64,000 nucleotides of DNA from Cryptomeria japonica. Taxonomy: Eukaryota; Streptophyta; Pinopsida; Cupressales; Cupressaceae. The notes under the pieces are model-generated. The model searched no databases, was not told the origin of the DNA, and saw only the letters and a list, made by a program, of their open reading frames with translations. The translations under genes were made by a program, and so were the position numbers. The first letter of the stretch is position 1; each line of letters begins with the position of its first letter. Of the stretch, positions 11,829 through 24,500 are shown in pieces. The DNA is taken from NCBI RefSeq assembly GCF_030272615.1, contig NC_081409.1, positions 19,036,260 to 19,100,259 of the forward strand. Direction: 5' to 3'.

Positions 11829-13874
11829 CTAAACCAACTCTTGAGTCCTATTGACTCCAAAATGACCACTAAGGGTGCCATTATGCTTCTCTTGTTTGAG
11901 ATTTTCTCTCATTGATCCTCTAGGCACACAAAGTTCTCCACCCCTAAACAATAGTCCATCTTGCAAGGTAAAATCTGAATACTCACTATGAAAATGATTT
12001 TGGTATTCTTTGCACACCTTGTAGGCATTTGAGAAGTCTTCATCCTTCGGGTATAGGTCTCCAAAACTGTCAACACCTATGCTCCTTAACATAATTTCTT
12101 GGACTGTCAAGAGTCTTCTGCTCAATGCATTAGCAACCCAGTTTAACTGTCCTTTTTTGTGCTTGATTGTGAATGTGTAGGCTTGCATGTACTCCACCCA
12201 CTTCATGTGTTTGTGACTAAGTTTGTCTTGTGAGTTTAAAAATCTCAAAGCTTGGTTGTCTGTATAGACTACAAATTCCTTAGGAAGGAGATAGTGTATC
12301 CACTTCCTCAAAGCCTGCACTAAAGCATATAATTGCAAGTCATAAGAGGAGTATTTCCTCTTTGCATCACTTAGCTTCTCACTATGGAAAGCTACTGGTC
12401 TTTCTTCTTGGCTTAGGACAACACCTACTGCAACATTGCTTGCATCACATTCCACTGTGAAGAGTTTCTCAAAACTAGGCAACACTAACACTGGTTGAGT
12501 AGCTATCTTCTCTTTCAAGGTTTCAAAACATCCATTTGCTTTTTCATTCCATTGAAACTTTGCCTTCATTCCACCTCTAATGGTGTCCAACATTGGTGTA
12601 CATATAGCACTAAATTGCCTAATGAACTTCCTGTAGTACTGAGCTAGTCCATGGAAGCTTCTTACCTTTGTTGTTGACTTAGGAGTAGGCCAATTTACTA
12701 TGGCTTCAACCTTGCTGGGATCCATCTTGAGGTTTCCTTGAGATAACACAAACCCAAGGTAAACCAACTCCTTCTTAACAAATTCACACTTGTCCAAGTT
12801 CATGGTTAGCTTCTCTTCATACAATCTTTGTAACACATTTTGCAAATGATTAATATGATCTGCTATATCCTTACTGAAAATGAGAATATCTAGATATACC
12901 ATCACAAATTTACCTATGAAGTCCTTCATCACCTCATTCATGAGTCTCATGAAGGTGCTTGGAGCATTGGATAAGCCAAATGGCATTACAATCCATTCAT
13001 AAAGATCCTCTGTTGTCTTGAATGCAGTTTTCCATTCATCCTCCTTAATCCTAATTTGGTGGTATCCACTTTTAAGGTCAATCTTGGTAAAGTATTTGGC
13101 TTCCCCTAAACAATCCATTAGGTCTTCTATTCTAGGAATTGGAAACCTATATCTGACGGTGATCCTATTTATAGCTCTAGAGTCAGTGCACAATCTCCAA
13201 GTACCACCTTTCTTTGGGGCTAACACGGTAGGTACAACACAAGGGCTAATGCTTTTCCTAGTTAGGCCTTGGTCTAAAAGCTCTTGGATTTGCTTGGAAA
13301 TCTCAACATTTTGTTGGGGAGTCATTTTGTAAGCTACCTTGTTAGGTAAGGATGCCCGAGAATAAAGTCTATTTGATGGCTTATGGTTCTTTTAGGAGGT
13401 AAGGTGGCTGGTTGTCCATCACTCACTATGCCTTTGAACTTCTTCAATATGTATTGAACCTCTATTGGCAAATATGGCTGCTCTTTCTTGTCTTCCTCTT
13501 TAGGCTTCATTACTAATGCAAATCCTATACCTTCACCTTCCTCAAGTGTCTTCAATAATTGTTTTTCACTCACCAAAACAACATTAGGACCTGCTGCCCT
13601 CTTTTTACCTTCCTCAAGGATAGATTGGATCTTGAATGTGACTCCATATTTCTTGAATGAGTATGCATTCTTGGCTCCATCATGAATAGCTTGTCTATCA
13701 AATTGCCATGGTCTTCCTAATAGAAGATGGCATGCATCCATGGGTAGGACATCACATAACACTTTGTCCTTATACCTCCCAATGGTAAAATCCACCCATG
13801 GTTTCTCATTGACTAGGAGATGTTGGCCTTTGTTTAACCAAGTGACTCTATATGGGTTGTTGTGAGGTATCCTT
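11829..13874 (-). pseudogene. Chromovirus protease C-term, reverse transcriptase, RNase H
   Basis: The 498-residue open stretch 11829-13325 holds the RT landmarks RLCTDSRAINRIT, FTKIDLKSGYHQIRI and MPFGLSNAPSTFM, then RNase H (VECDASNVAVGVVLSQ, YTDNQALRFL). The polymerase signature YLDD is missing one Asp: the sequence reads VYLDILIFS because a single GAT codon is absent near 12888-12890. 13334-13795 upstream encodes the end of the protease region (LLLGRPWQFDR). A stop near 13332 separates the two. The frame is cut at 13874 by the solo LTR and resumes at 14940. Confidence 0.9.
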
Positions 13875-14939
13875 TGTTAGGTCCCGGAGACAACTGAGAG
13901 GGGGGGGGGGGGGTGAATCAGTTGTCAAATAAATTCAAACCAAAAACAACTTAACCAACTTAATGCTTAATACCGGTAAACTAGTTAAGTATGCCGGTAG
14001 ACAGTGTTAACAGTTAATTGCTATATCAGTAAGGATTAATGCATGAAACATAAACACAAAGTCATCCACAACACATAACACCAATATTTGTATGTGGAAA
14101 CTCTGTAAGGGGAAAAACCACGGTGGGAAACCTTACCCACAATCAGATGATACTACTGCAGATAGTAAGTGTACATAAATAGGGTCTGCACATGTAGAAA
14201 GGCCAATAGCCTAGAGCTCACTACTCAATCACAAAAAGGGAGTCACACTGACTACAATTGGATGGTTAAATCCAATAAGAATGTACTGCACAAAATAGCA
14301 TCTTCATATGCTGGATTCAGTACTGATGTAATGCTAATATGCTTCCACAAAAACCTAGCTTCACCTTCAAATGATGTCTTCGTGTATAGCTCTGCTTAAT
14401 CTCGCATATACCTTCTCACAATTCTTTTTCGCATTCCACATTCGATCTTACAAATAAGATCTTACATTTATACCATAAGCTAAGACCAATTTTAGTAGGT
14501 CGGCTCTACAAGATATTACAATAAAACATTTTACAAACAATATAATATTTGATGTAATAACTGATTAAACATGTCGGCTTAAAGAATTACAACAATAATT
14601 AATCATCTCCATAGTGTGCCATGCTGATCTGGAAAAGATAAGCCTGCCGGTGTAACCCTAGGTAACCCTGGACCTATTTGCCGGTAAAAGCAAATGTGCA
14701 AATATGAATATACAAATGATTAATTCTTCAAAATAAATTTTCCACACGATGTCTTCGACATTACCAAGTGTCTTCCATATCATTCCAAGTGTCGGTGATC
14801 ATTATATCCTGTCGGTGAACCATATACTAGTAATTGTGCAATAGTTACTTGCTTGCCGATGAATGCTGCTGGATCTCCAAAGTGCTAGTGTTCTAGTAGG
14901 TGTTGACATCAATGACAAAACCATACCAAAATACCAACA
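13875..14939 (-). mobile_element. Solo LTR inside the chromovirus protease
   Basis: 1065 bp starting TGTTAGG and ending CCAACA, with a near-perfect duplication TCCTT (13870-13874) / ACCTT (14940-14944). It splits the protease coding sequence exactly between KLQR and IPHNNPY. The start ACAACTGAGAG plus a run of 14 G and TGAATCAGTTGTC matches the LTRs of the copia elements at 32716 and 38212, so it belongs to a related copia family in minus orientation. It is younger than its chromovirus host. Confidence 0.85.
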
Positions 14940-16300
14940 ACCTTTGCAATTTAAGCTTACTCACTACCTCTTCTGACACAATGTTGTCTGTTGACCCTGA
15001 ATCAATGATCACTTTGCAGACTTTGTCCATTATCTTGCATTTGATCCTAAACAATGACCTCCTTTGGCTAGGCTCTTCTTTGACAGGTTCTTTTGTCAAA
15101 GTTCTTCTTATCATCAAGTTGTCACCTACCTCTAATTCTAAGGCAACCTCTGAAGTCTTGCTGCTTGAAGTCTCTTCTCGAAGGTAGTTCACTCTCCTTT
15201 CACTATTCCGTGATGATGATCCCTTCTCTGGACACCTATATGTTGGATGACCAAGTTGGTTGCAATGGTAACACTTCATTGTTGCAAAATATGAGGAATC
15301 TCTACCTTGTCCACTAGACCTTCCTCTAAAACCACTGTTTGACCCCCTTCCTCTATTGAACCCTCCTTTACCAGTGCCACTTTCTTGTTGCTCAGTGAGT
15401 TTAGACTCACATTGTGTTCTTTGTTCTGAACTTCTTCCTCCAAAGCCTCCCCTATGGCCTCTATTTTCTTTCCCTCTACCTCTGCCCCTATTACTACTTG
15501 AATCATGTTTTCTTTTTAGTTTTTCTTCCTCTTTAAGAGCAAGTTGATAGCTTTGATGAACTGTCTTTGGGATCATTAGACTGAGTTCCTCTTGGATGTT
15601 CCACCGTAGTCCATTTAGGTACCTAGCAACTTTGAGACTCTCTTCTTCCACCGCATGAGATCTAAGACTAATTTTATGGAACTCCTCTGTATAACCACTC
15701 ACATCAAGGTCTTTTTGTCTTAGGTTTTGTCTCTTCCTATGAATCTACACTTCATAGTCATCAGGGAGATAGACTTCTTTGATTTTGACCAACATCCCTT
15801 TCCAAGAAGAGATGGGTGTTTGCCCATTTTCTTTCTCTCATCTTGCACAAATTTCCACCATGTGAGAGAAGATCCTCTCATCCTAGACTTGGCCACTTTA
15901 ACTCTTTGGGCTTCAGTTATGCCTTCACATTCAAAATAGTTCTCCATGCCTTCTATCCATTATAGAACCACTTCTGCTTCCATCTTACCAGTAAACAATG
16001 GCAATCCTTCTAGTGATTTACCACTTGAGGCCTTCAATGCCTCTAGGAAAGGTTCTTGTTCTAAGACAGGATCAGGTTCAAGTACTTTGTCAATCTCTGA
16101 CACCTCTTACCCTTCCCTTATGCTCCTTCAACCTTTACCAACACTTCATCTGCCTTGGTTTCAATCTCATCAAGCTTACTTTCCAATTCAATCAACTTCT
16201 CCTTCAGGAGTCTATTTTCTTCCTCCCAATCATCCACTTTCTTTGCCAACTCTGAATTGGCCACCATGTTGTTGTCTCCTATAGATTCCACTGAGGACAT
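14940..16300 (-). pseudogene. Chromovirus gag and protease N-term
   Basis: Minus-strand gag. It starts with a coiled-coil-like acidic region at 16300-16118 (ENRLLKEKLIELESKLDE) and runs through the capsid-like part (about 15950-15560, RVKVAKSRMRGSSLTWW). An Arg/Gly-rich segment follows, then a CCHC zinc knuckle CYHCNQLGHPTYRC at about 15240-15280 for RNA packaging. The aspartic protease begins with IIDSGSTDNIVS at about 14990-15030. At least two frame breaks (near 16118 and 15710) split it. The protease frame is interrupted at 14939. Confidence 0.88.
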
Positions 16301-16325
16301 CTACTCACCTAGCCCAAATCTTATA

Positions 16326-16338
16326 GGCTCTGATACCA
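16326..16338 (-). promoter_or_regulatory. Primer-binding site of the chromovirus
   Basis: TGGTATCAGAGCC on the minus strand three bases from the 5' LTR; initiator tRNA-Met type. Confidence 0.9.
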
Positions 16339-16341
16339 ATT

Positions 16342-17969
16342 TGATGGGGTTCACCTAGCTTGCTCACACTTCACCTAGTTGGTGTTGCTCAATTCCACCA
16401 ACCTCTCCAGGTCTAGCTATGATCCAAGACCTCTAAGTCCTTATCAATCTCTTCTAGGGATTGCTTCTTGCCAATCTCAAGGTGTTTGCAACAAGTGTTT
16501 AACTAGGAACACTACCAATTCAAAGTGTTCCCCATATGCTCTTTCTTGCTATCTTGACTTCAACTTGTCAATTCACCCCCATACTATTGTGAGTTGTTGC
16601 AGAGGTGTGGAGGTGGATTTTAACATGAAATGAATTCCATTTGGGTCTATTTGTGGTTTGCATCCATAATTCTTCCTATCGATTTCACCATTTTTCCTAG
16701 AAAAGGGCTACAAGGAATGAGCCCCTATTAGGTCTCCAAAATCTGGTTTTCTAGGGTTTAGAAGAAAATGGTCCAAAAGACCCTACAACAAGGTTGGTTT
16801 TTCTTCAAACACTCACCTATCCCCAAGTGATTTTGGTGGTTTTGGTTTCCCAACTCTCCGTACAATGCCCTAACCCAAAAATGATGGTTTTGAAGGGTTT
16901 CTAGGCCTCCTAACCGACAGTGAGTGATAAAATTAGTGAAATGGGCATCTAAAAGTCTTTTCAAGGCTTCTCCTTGCAATGGAAACTCTGTATGGACTTC
17001 ATGGACCTCTCCAAATGATTTGTTTATGGTTTTGTGTTCACCTCTGCACTAAGCACTCAAATTTCACCCTGTCTTCTCTAGCCGGGTTGCTCCTGGACTC
17101 GCCTAGAACAAGGTGGTAGCCATATCAAAAACCACTTCCAAAACTTCTCCCTGCATATGTACACTCTAAAAGTGGTTTCCTTCTATGTCCCAATAGGTCG
17201 TGATGGTAGCACAGAGGTATTTTATGGGGCAACCATTTTACAAGAAATTGCTATATACAAGCCAAAACTGGCTGATTGAAAACAAAACTATGAAAACACT
17301 AACACGTACTAACTAAAAATCTTGAAATGAAATAAATGACTCTGAAATAGACCAAAGAAACTCAATCCATAACTAGATCAATGGATTCAATCCATTTGTA
17401 GTCACATTGTAAGCAAAATGAGCCAAAAACAGTGCTAACAGTCCGAAAATGAGTAGTTTCAGATTTTCGATCATACAAAAACAAACTTCCAACCTTGGTA
17501 ACCATGAAAGAGGAGGTTCTTATAGTCTTCCCCACATGTGGAGGCATTATAGGGCACTGTGCTATCCCTAACTCCATCACTAATCACTTTTAGGACAAAA
17601 GTTGTCATGACAACTTTTACAACTTTTCATTTTTTTTCTTTGTCAACCTATGAAACCTATTTCAAGTCATTTCTCATGAATTTTTAAGAATTCCTAAGAC
17701 CATACTAAACCTCTCTAATGCTCACACCAAGGTATGCTAGTTTTGACCATCAAGAAGGTCAATTTCCTACTCAAACTACTACCTATGCACAAAATACAAA
17801 CCTAGGAAGAAAACTAACTCAACTAGGCCTACACTTGACTCAAAACAAACATCACACTCACTCTTTGGATCCTCCTAGAGTCCTTATTAGAAACCTAACT
17901 TGGCTAAGGTCAGTACAAGCCAAAATTGTGAAAAGACTATAAGCCTAAGTCCTAGGTGCTCCTGCACCA
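16342..17969 (-). repeat. 5' LTR of the chromovirus
   Basis: Right copy, same 1628 bp length and same ends as 8957-10584. Confidence 0.93.
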
Positions 17970-18200
17970 ATAAACCAATACATTGCATTTTGTTTTGGTA
18001 CCCAATCATTGGGTACCTTGTAAATAGTAGATTATTGTTCTTGATTCTTGCTCCCGTTCTTAGAATAGTAGAAACTTGAATTGTAGAGGGAATGCACTTT
18101 CCCTCACCATTACTTGTTGCTTCTTCAACCTCCTCTTCATAAAGATGTCAGATTATTAGTAGACTCATTTTGTATCATATACTCTTTCATCGAAAACATG
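17970..18200 (-). pseudogene. GULLO: GULLO exon 3 pseudogene, copy B (5' part)
   Basis: Continues the copy-B exon beyond the chromovirus. It aligns with 22207-22395 of the intact gene (GYPVIGYQNK back to the exon-3 start and intron end). The paralogy ends near 18200-18210, where LTR-derived sequence begins. Confidence 0.82.
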
Positions 18201-18209
18201 TCTAATGTA

Positions 18210-18778
18210 AGTTTATATTCAAGCATTTCGATTCAGATTTCAATTTCTAATTCATCATTATTGTAGGGTTGATCCCCAACTTGGGGTTTGACTAAGGCAA
18301 ATCCCTATACAACCTCAAACACCACTTTCTTCTCTTGTGTGCAGATTCAAGTTTAGCTATATAGGCTCTCGACAAAGACCAAACATGGGAAAGTGCTTAG
18401 GACATGGAGACAAAGGAACTCTCTAAATTTCATCAGGAATCCTTTGGACAAGGGGTTTTGGGAGCCATTGTCCTAGACAAGGGCATTTGTGCTTCCTTGT
18501 CTTCCCAGTTCAAGCTCAAATTTGATAGGAAGCATGCACATGGTCTTAGAGTTTTAGATCCAGTTCAGTGCTAAAAAATTCTCTAGTTGGATAGTGGTGC
18601 CCAAGCACCATTATCCCACATTTCCAAGACCATATTTTAGACATAGGTTCCTCTTTGCATCCCCTTTCTAGATCTAGGTTTGTTTTGTGATTGTAAGTTT
18701 TGCATTTACTTGTTTATGTTGTTTATTGTAAATTTTGCACCTTCTAGCCCTAATTCTCACATCCAATTCACATCCTTT
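18210..18778 (+). repeat. LTR-like relic
   Basis: No gene. The stretch CCAACTTGGGGTTTGAC followed by a T-rich tract and GTGTGCAG resembles 50740-50815 inside the LTR of the gag-only element, suggesting a relic of a related LTR. It contains a near-perfect hairpin (arms 18589-18600 and 18605-18616, loop CCAA, 11 of 12 pairs). Confidence 0.45.
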
Positions 18779-19486
18779 CAATTACTCATTTTGAACTCAA
18801 CCAAGGAGTACTGAATTCACCTTGTGCTCACCCCTTCCCTAATAAGTTTGAGGTTGAGCCTATTGAGTTCATTCTCCTTCTAAGAGTGATTATTGTGAAA
18901 TAGGTAAATTAATTCCTAGTTTGCATGCATAAACTAGTGAAATCTATTTCCATACAATACACAACCCAAAAAGTGGCACTCTTCATCACCTCCTTAACCC
19001 TCCTCCCCTAATTTCAATTACTCATTTTCAACTCAACCAAGGAGTACTGAATTCACCTTGTGCTCACCCCTTCCCTAATAAGTTTGAGGTTGAGCCTATT
19101 GAGTTCATTCTCCTTCTAAGAGTGATTATTGTGAAATAGGTAAATTAATTCCTAGTTTGCATGCATAAACTAGTGAAATCTATTTCCATACAATACACAA
19201 CCCAAAAAGTGGCACTCTTCATCACCTCCTTAACCCTCCTCCCCTAATTTCAATTACTCATTTTCAACTCAACCAAGGAGTACTGAATTCACCTTGTGCT
19301 CACCCCTTCCCTAATAAGTTTGAGGTTGAGCCTATTGAGTTCATTCTCCTTCTAAGAGTGATTATTGTGAAATAGGTAAATTAATTCCTAGTTTGCATGC
19401 ATAAACTAGTGAAATCTATTTCCATACAATACACAACCCAAAAAGTGGCACTCTTCATCACCTCCTTAACCCTCCTCCCCTAATTT
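18779..19486. repeat. Tandem repeat, 3 x 236 bp
   Basis: Three head-to-tail units (18779-19014, 19015-19250, 19251-19486), each beginning CAATTACTCATTTT. By eye units 2 and 3 are identical and unit 1 differs at one base (TTGAACTC versus TTCAACTC). No coding content. The near-identity contrasts with the decayed DNA around it and implies a recent expansion or an assembly artefact. Confidence 0.95.
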
Positions 19487-20440
19487 CAATTAGAATTAGA
19501 ACAATAATTCCACTTTACCATCATGACCATGAGTTGCAATGCCTCTTGAAACTCAAGTATCCTCTCCAATATAATGAAATATGATAAATATATAGTCTCT
19601 ATAGGATTCAAAAGCTCCTTAGAGAAGGTGTTAAAAGTTGCATGTAAAGTGTGGTGTATATAGAGTAAACATTTGCACATCTCTAGCATTATTAATTACC
19701 TTTTTGTTCTAAGTATTTTTCCCATGTCATTAAGTACATTATTCATGGCATTCACATAACAATGGTTACACCAAATATACTTATATGAGACCAAAATAAG
19801 TTTCCTTATACATTTGTGCACATTTGATGTACATATGATAGTACTTGCACCATGTTCTCTAGTCCAACCTCCTCACTAGTATCTCTAAGGATTTGGAACT
19901 AGAAATCAACTTTCTTATGGTACCATACATAAATACTTGGCCGAAGTGCCCTTTTTACATGTGATCATGATGTTGTTTTGTTGAACATGGTTGATATCCA
20001 TCCACCCATCCCTAATCATGTTGCATCTAATACTGACTTAATTAGCCTTCATTTTTCTCCATTAAAATATTAATCTTGGAATAATTCTTGTCCAAGACTG
20101 TTTTCCTCAATTTTGTCTCCCCTAGTTGCATAAATGATGGTCCTCCTTTTATTATTATTTAATAGATTCCTTATAATAAGGAGAGTGGGCTACATGAAAT
20201 GGAATATCATTGCCAAAGAGTAACTTTTCAATGACATCATCTACTTCATTCATATTTTACATATTGAATAACTTTATACCCATGTTCTTAGCATCATCAA
20301 TAGTCATTCTACATTTCCCCTTAGGCTCTCTTACCCCTAAAAGGGATGGAAACACATAAATAAAATGAACTCATGGATCTTGAGAAGTTCTAGTACTAGT
20401 AGGATTAGGACCCCTCAATAAAAGAGTAGAAGGTACAAGT
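19487..20440 (-). pseudogene. hAT transposase relic
   Basis: Fragmented minus-strand frames carry hAT landmarks. IPFHVAHSPYYKES at about 20170-20215 matches the N-terminal IPF-VARSPYF segment of plant hAT proteins. RDGWMDINHVQQNNIM at about 19980-20030 corresponds to the DUF659 domain that begins the RNase H-like fold. VWCNHCYVNAM at about 19750-19785 matches the C-A-H-C segment further on. Stops in every part; no terminal inverted repeats or 8 bp duplication could be assigned. Confidence 0.65.
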
Positions 20441-20947
20441 GTTTGGTCATTGCTACAATACCAAATTTTATTTATTTTGATTGTTGAAGTGATAATTCCT
20501 AACATACTCTTACACCTATTTGGAAACAAAGATGTACACTAAATTTTGTAATATTACCTTGAATTTAAGTTGATATAAATGACATCTTGAAAACCTACCT
20601 AGTGCCTTTAATTACTATATTTATGCCCATTTCATTAAAAAATATACATATCAACCAATCAATAACATCTCTAAATATTTCTTCTAATTTCTATATATTA
20701 AGGTTAAATAAAAGTAAAAATAATAAAACAATTTACATAATATTGAACATGTAAGATTTATCAATGTCTATTGAAAGTCAAATGGATCGAAATTTAAGGA
20801 TTTGTGGGGCAAGACTTTGTGGGTGTAGTTCTCTGCCACCTTTCTTTTTTGTTTGAATATAATACTATTATCTTTTTTTAAATAAAATAAAATAATAAAT
20901 ATTAAAAAAACAAAAACAAATGAAATAAATAATATTGACTTATTATA
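20441..20947 (-). repeat. GULLO 3'-flank unit, copy C
   Basis: From about 20620 this matches the flanks at 5870-6300 and 6704-7090. No gene. It is interrupted at 20948 by a MITE and continues at 21388. Confidence 0.65.
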
Positions 20948-21387
20948 GGGGAAAGGACCTAGTAGTTGTGCACCCTAACTTTGCGCTTCTCAAAATCTTA
21001 TTTGGAAATTTCAAATCACTTCGATTTTTTTACAGTAGCTTACTTGGCAAGTCCCCTGCTTATAACTAAGGTTTTAGGGCCACATCATCAAATATGATGC
21101 CACATCAGCATGCTTTTTGCCAAGGTGTCCAAAACAGCCCCCCAAAAAAGTGAGACCAATAGGCGTGCAAAAGAGACCCCAATAGTTGTGCAGCTGACAT
21201 GGCATCACCTGATTGGTTACTTTTTACAATATTAGTACATTTCTTAACAACTGTTGGTACATTTCCTAACAACTGTTGGTACATTTTTGTTTCAAACAAT
21301 AGGTTTTATTTGTTCAATTTTTGGAACAAAAGATATCAACAATCCTCACAACAATTGGTACATGCTCAACTACTGGATCCTTTCCCC
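20948..21387. mobile_element. MITE, 440 bp, TA target duplication
   Basis: Terminal inverted repeats of about 21 bp: GGGGAAAGGACCTAGTAGTTG at the left, and the right end read in reverse starts GGGGAAAGGATCCAGTAGTTG. Flanked by TA (20946-20947, 21388-21389). The paralogous flanks at 6270 and 8110 give the uninterrupted site and align without gap when one TA is removed. Inside is a short direct repeat AACAACTGTTGGTACATTT. No transposase. A TA duplication suggests a Tc1/mariner-type helper, but the ends are not the usual Stowaway sequence. Confidence 0.8.
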
Positions 21388-21519
21388 TATATTAATAATT
21401 GCATAATGTGATAGTTACATTACAGCATTGCTATTCTTGCCACCAATCTTCAAACCTCTATTAAGAATTATTATTGAAGATGAGATCCTCATCTCTCAAT
21501 CTCTGAGTTCTCTGATTCA

Positions 21520-24500
21520 TTAACTCGAATCAAAAAGAGTTTGCTTACTTTCTCGGCCTCTGCACACACGAGCATCAGTATAAACTTTTCCTGCTTCACA
21601 GAAATAGCCTCGATCAGGAGCACAGTGTGTATCTTTTGAGCACACACATAATCCTTCCAAAGCACACCCATCTTTCAATACAGTCACTTGTTTGTCCTGT
21701 AACTCCAGCAAACTATCAGTCCATTCACTTGAAAAGATACCCCGTGGATCATATTTGTTCTTGGCACTCAAGAACTCATTTGATTTGCTGTATTTCTTAA
21801 TAACACCATCAAATGCAAGGTTTCGATTCTTTCCCCAGTGAGGCAGAGCACCATACTTGAAAAAACCCATCTGTTCAATTTCCTCAAAAACATCTTCATA
21901 GAGCCGAGGAGTGTTGGGATCATTTGATCTATAATATGTAATATCCATGTCTACAGAATCTTCCTCTTTTCCCAAATAAGCACTGGAAGCTTTTACAAAA
22001 CGCATGAGAATACCACTGTAGAGCTCAAGCCCACACATGCTAATGGGGTTCATGTCTCTTAGTTTCCTAACATCAGAGAGAAACTCAGAAACCCTAGAGA
22101 CAGTGATACTCATGCCTGTTTGATGGAAGAATAAGCCTTTGATTCTAGGGTCCCATGCACATGATATGAGCACTCCATTCTCTGAACTAGTAAGACATGA
22201 ACCAGCAGATTGCATTTTGTTCTGGTACCCAATAACTGGGTATCCTGTAAATAGTAGATCATTGTTCTTGAGTCCTGCCCCCGTGCTTAGAATGGTTGAA
22301 ACTTGAATTGCAGAGAGAATGCACTTTCCCGCACCATTTCTTGTTGCTTCTTTAACCTCCTCTACAGAAAGATGCCAGATAATTAGTAGACTCATTTCAT
22401 ATCATATACTCTTTCATTGGAAGTGAAAGTTTATAATAATCATTCTATTGTTTATTATATATCAGTTTTAAGTTTTGATTTGTTTAGGTAGTTCATCTGA
22501 AATCATACTTGCTTTTGCGTGATTTAAGATTAATCATTGACACAAATCAAAACTTAAAATACATGATTTAAATTGAAATTGCTAATTGTCTAATAAGAAT
22601 GCGAAAAGCAGTCATTTGAGTCATTTGATTCTGTTACCTGTGGCTCTGGTTGTGGCCAAAATAGCAGTTGATTGAGGCTGAAAGCCAATAAAATCATTCA
22701 CTCCATTACCAGATGAATTGATAGAGAGCCTGTCATCCACTCTGTAAACAACTTTGGATTGAGAGGGATACCAAGTTACATCTGCAAACTCATGCTCCAA
22801 CCCGAATTTTACTATATTGTTTTCTATGTTGACATCACTTTTGTAAACATTTGTGATGGAACGCTTGAACATAGCTTCTAGTTGAAAAGTCACCTGCCAA
22901 GCCAACCATACTCACTATCTTTCAATCTTATATTCTATATTCTAGTTAAAACACCCGTGTTAGCGTATTCAACTACAAAATTGAAGACAGATCGATTTAA
23001 TTTTTTTCTCTGGTCATATATTTTTAATAATGCTAAAAGCTAAACATCTAGTTGATAGCACCAACTATTCAAGCTTGGTAAGCTGTTTTTTCTAATGTCT
23101 TTTTGCCTATGAAAATGATTATGCATGGTATGCTCTCTGATATTTTTCTTTATACCAATATCTAAAGTCTAGTCTTCTCTATCAGCTACTGTTAAGGATC
23201 ACAACAGGTCTCTACTTAGAATTACTAATATCATTACAAATTAACATGTGCTCTATACTCTTAAAAAAATAGACATTTTCTCTTATTGTATTATGCAGTC
23301 TGCCCAAAACTAATTTTTTCAACTATTTTAAACTGATTTGTTTCTTTACGACTCTTTGTAATGCTTAATTATAGTTACATTCAGACCTAAATTTGTTACT
23401 TTCAAACCTCTAAACTCATATATATATATATAACTATAACTATTCCAACACTTGGCAGGACCAGCACCAAAGACTATGACAATGGATCATCTGTCAGCAA
23501 GCTTCATTCTTGACAATAACATCAATGACACTTTTTTCAATGGTTACGAGGCACAGTTTGGTCTAGCTTAGCTTGCCTTTCAAGTTACCTTGGGCTAGTG
23601 TTTGGTCATAAGCTACTTCAGTCTACTATGCCTTTCCTTTTGGGTCACTTCTTTATTAGGTTCTAGGAGTTCCTCTACATGGTAAACTACGTGCTTTTGT
23701 TGTCGACAGGCTCTAACAATCTATATATTTTCTTTCAAGGTGGATTCTTCTAATAATTTCTTTAAGTTTGGTTTTATTGTTTTGTCTATGTTTATGTTTG
23801 TAAGTTTTAAATATAAAAGTAGATGGTTATTTTTATTTTTAGATGCAAAAGTTTAAAGCATGATAAACAAATAAGAACAGATTTGATGGTCATTACCTGA
23901 GAAATAACACCAAGGACTCCAAGAGAAACTTTTGCAGCATTGAGGTCTTTGTCTTGCTCAGTGAGAGTCACAACCTTAGCATATCCTTCTTCTTTGGAAG
24001 CTGGGACTACCAATCTCATCCCCACAACATATTCATGAACTGCACTGCCTTTCCCAAACAGAGAGCTGCCATGAGCCCCAGTGCCCAGCATTCCTCCAAC
24101 ACTCAATCCCAACCAGTATGGAGAATGAGGCAGAGCAAGCCCATGTTCAGCAGCACTGTCAATCAAATCTTTTAAGCCCATACCACTCTCAACAGTCATT
24201 CTCATGAATGATTCATCTACAGACACAACATGGTTTAAATCTCTTGAACTAATGATGAGTCCCGAGTCCCCTTCAGGGCATACCAGTTTGGGAATACTGT
24301 GAGAATGCTTTGATACAACTCTGATTTTTTGCTGCTTCTTGACTGCATTTGCAACAGAGGCCAAGAGCTCTTCTTCTGTGGAAGGAAATACTGCCTGTGA
24401 AGCCTTGCAAATGCTTCTATCAGGAAAGGCACCATATGAGTTTGTAACCACACAGTCTGTCAGCCCACTTGAACATTCCACCACAGGGCCAGGAGGGCTG

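Larger units (their letters stand above)
8957..17969 (-). mobile_element. Complete Ty3/gypsy chromovirus, degenerate coding
   Basis: 9013 bp element with two equal 1628 bp LTRs (8957-10584 and 16342-17969), perfect 5 bp target duplication ATAAA (8952-8956 and 17970-17974), primer-binding site TGGTATCAGAGCC beside the right LTR and a purine tract beside the left one. Gene order on the minus strand is gag, protease, reverse transcriptase, RNase H, integrase, chromodomain, which defines a chromovirus. Over the first 100 bp the LTRs differ at about 3 positions by eye. It split the GULLO copy-B exon and was later hit by a solo LTR at 13875-14939. Stops and frameshifts make it non-autonomous now. 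Confidence 0.93.
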
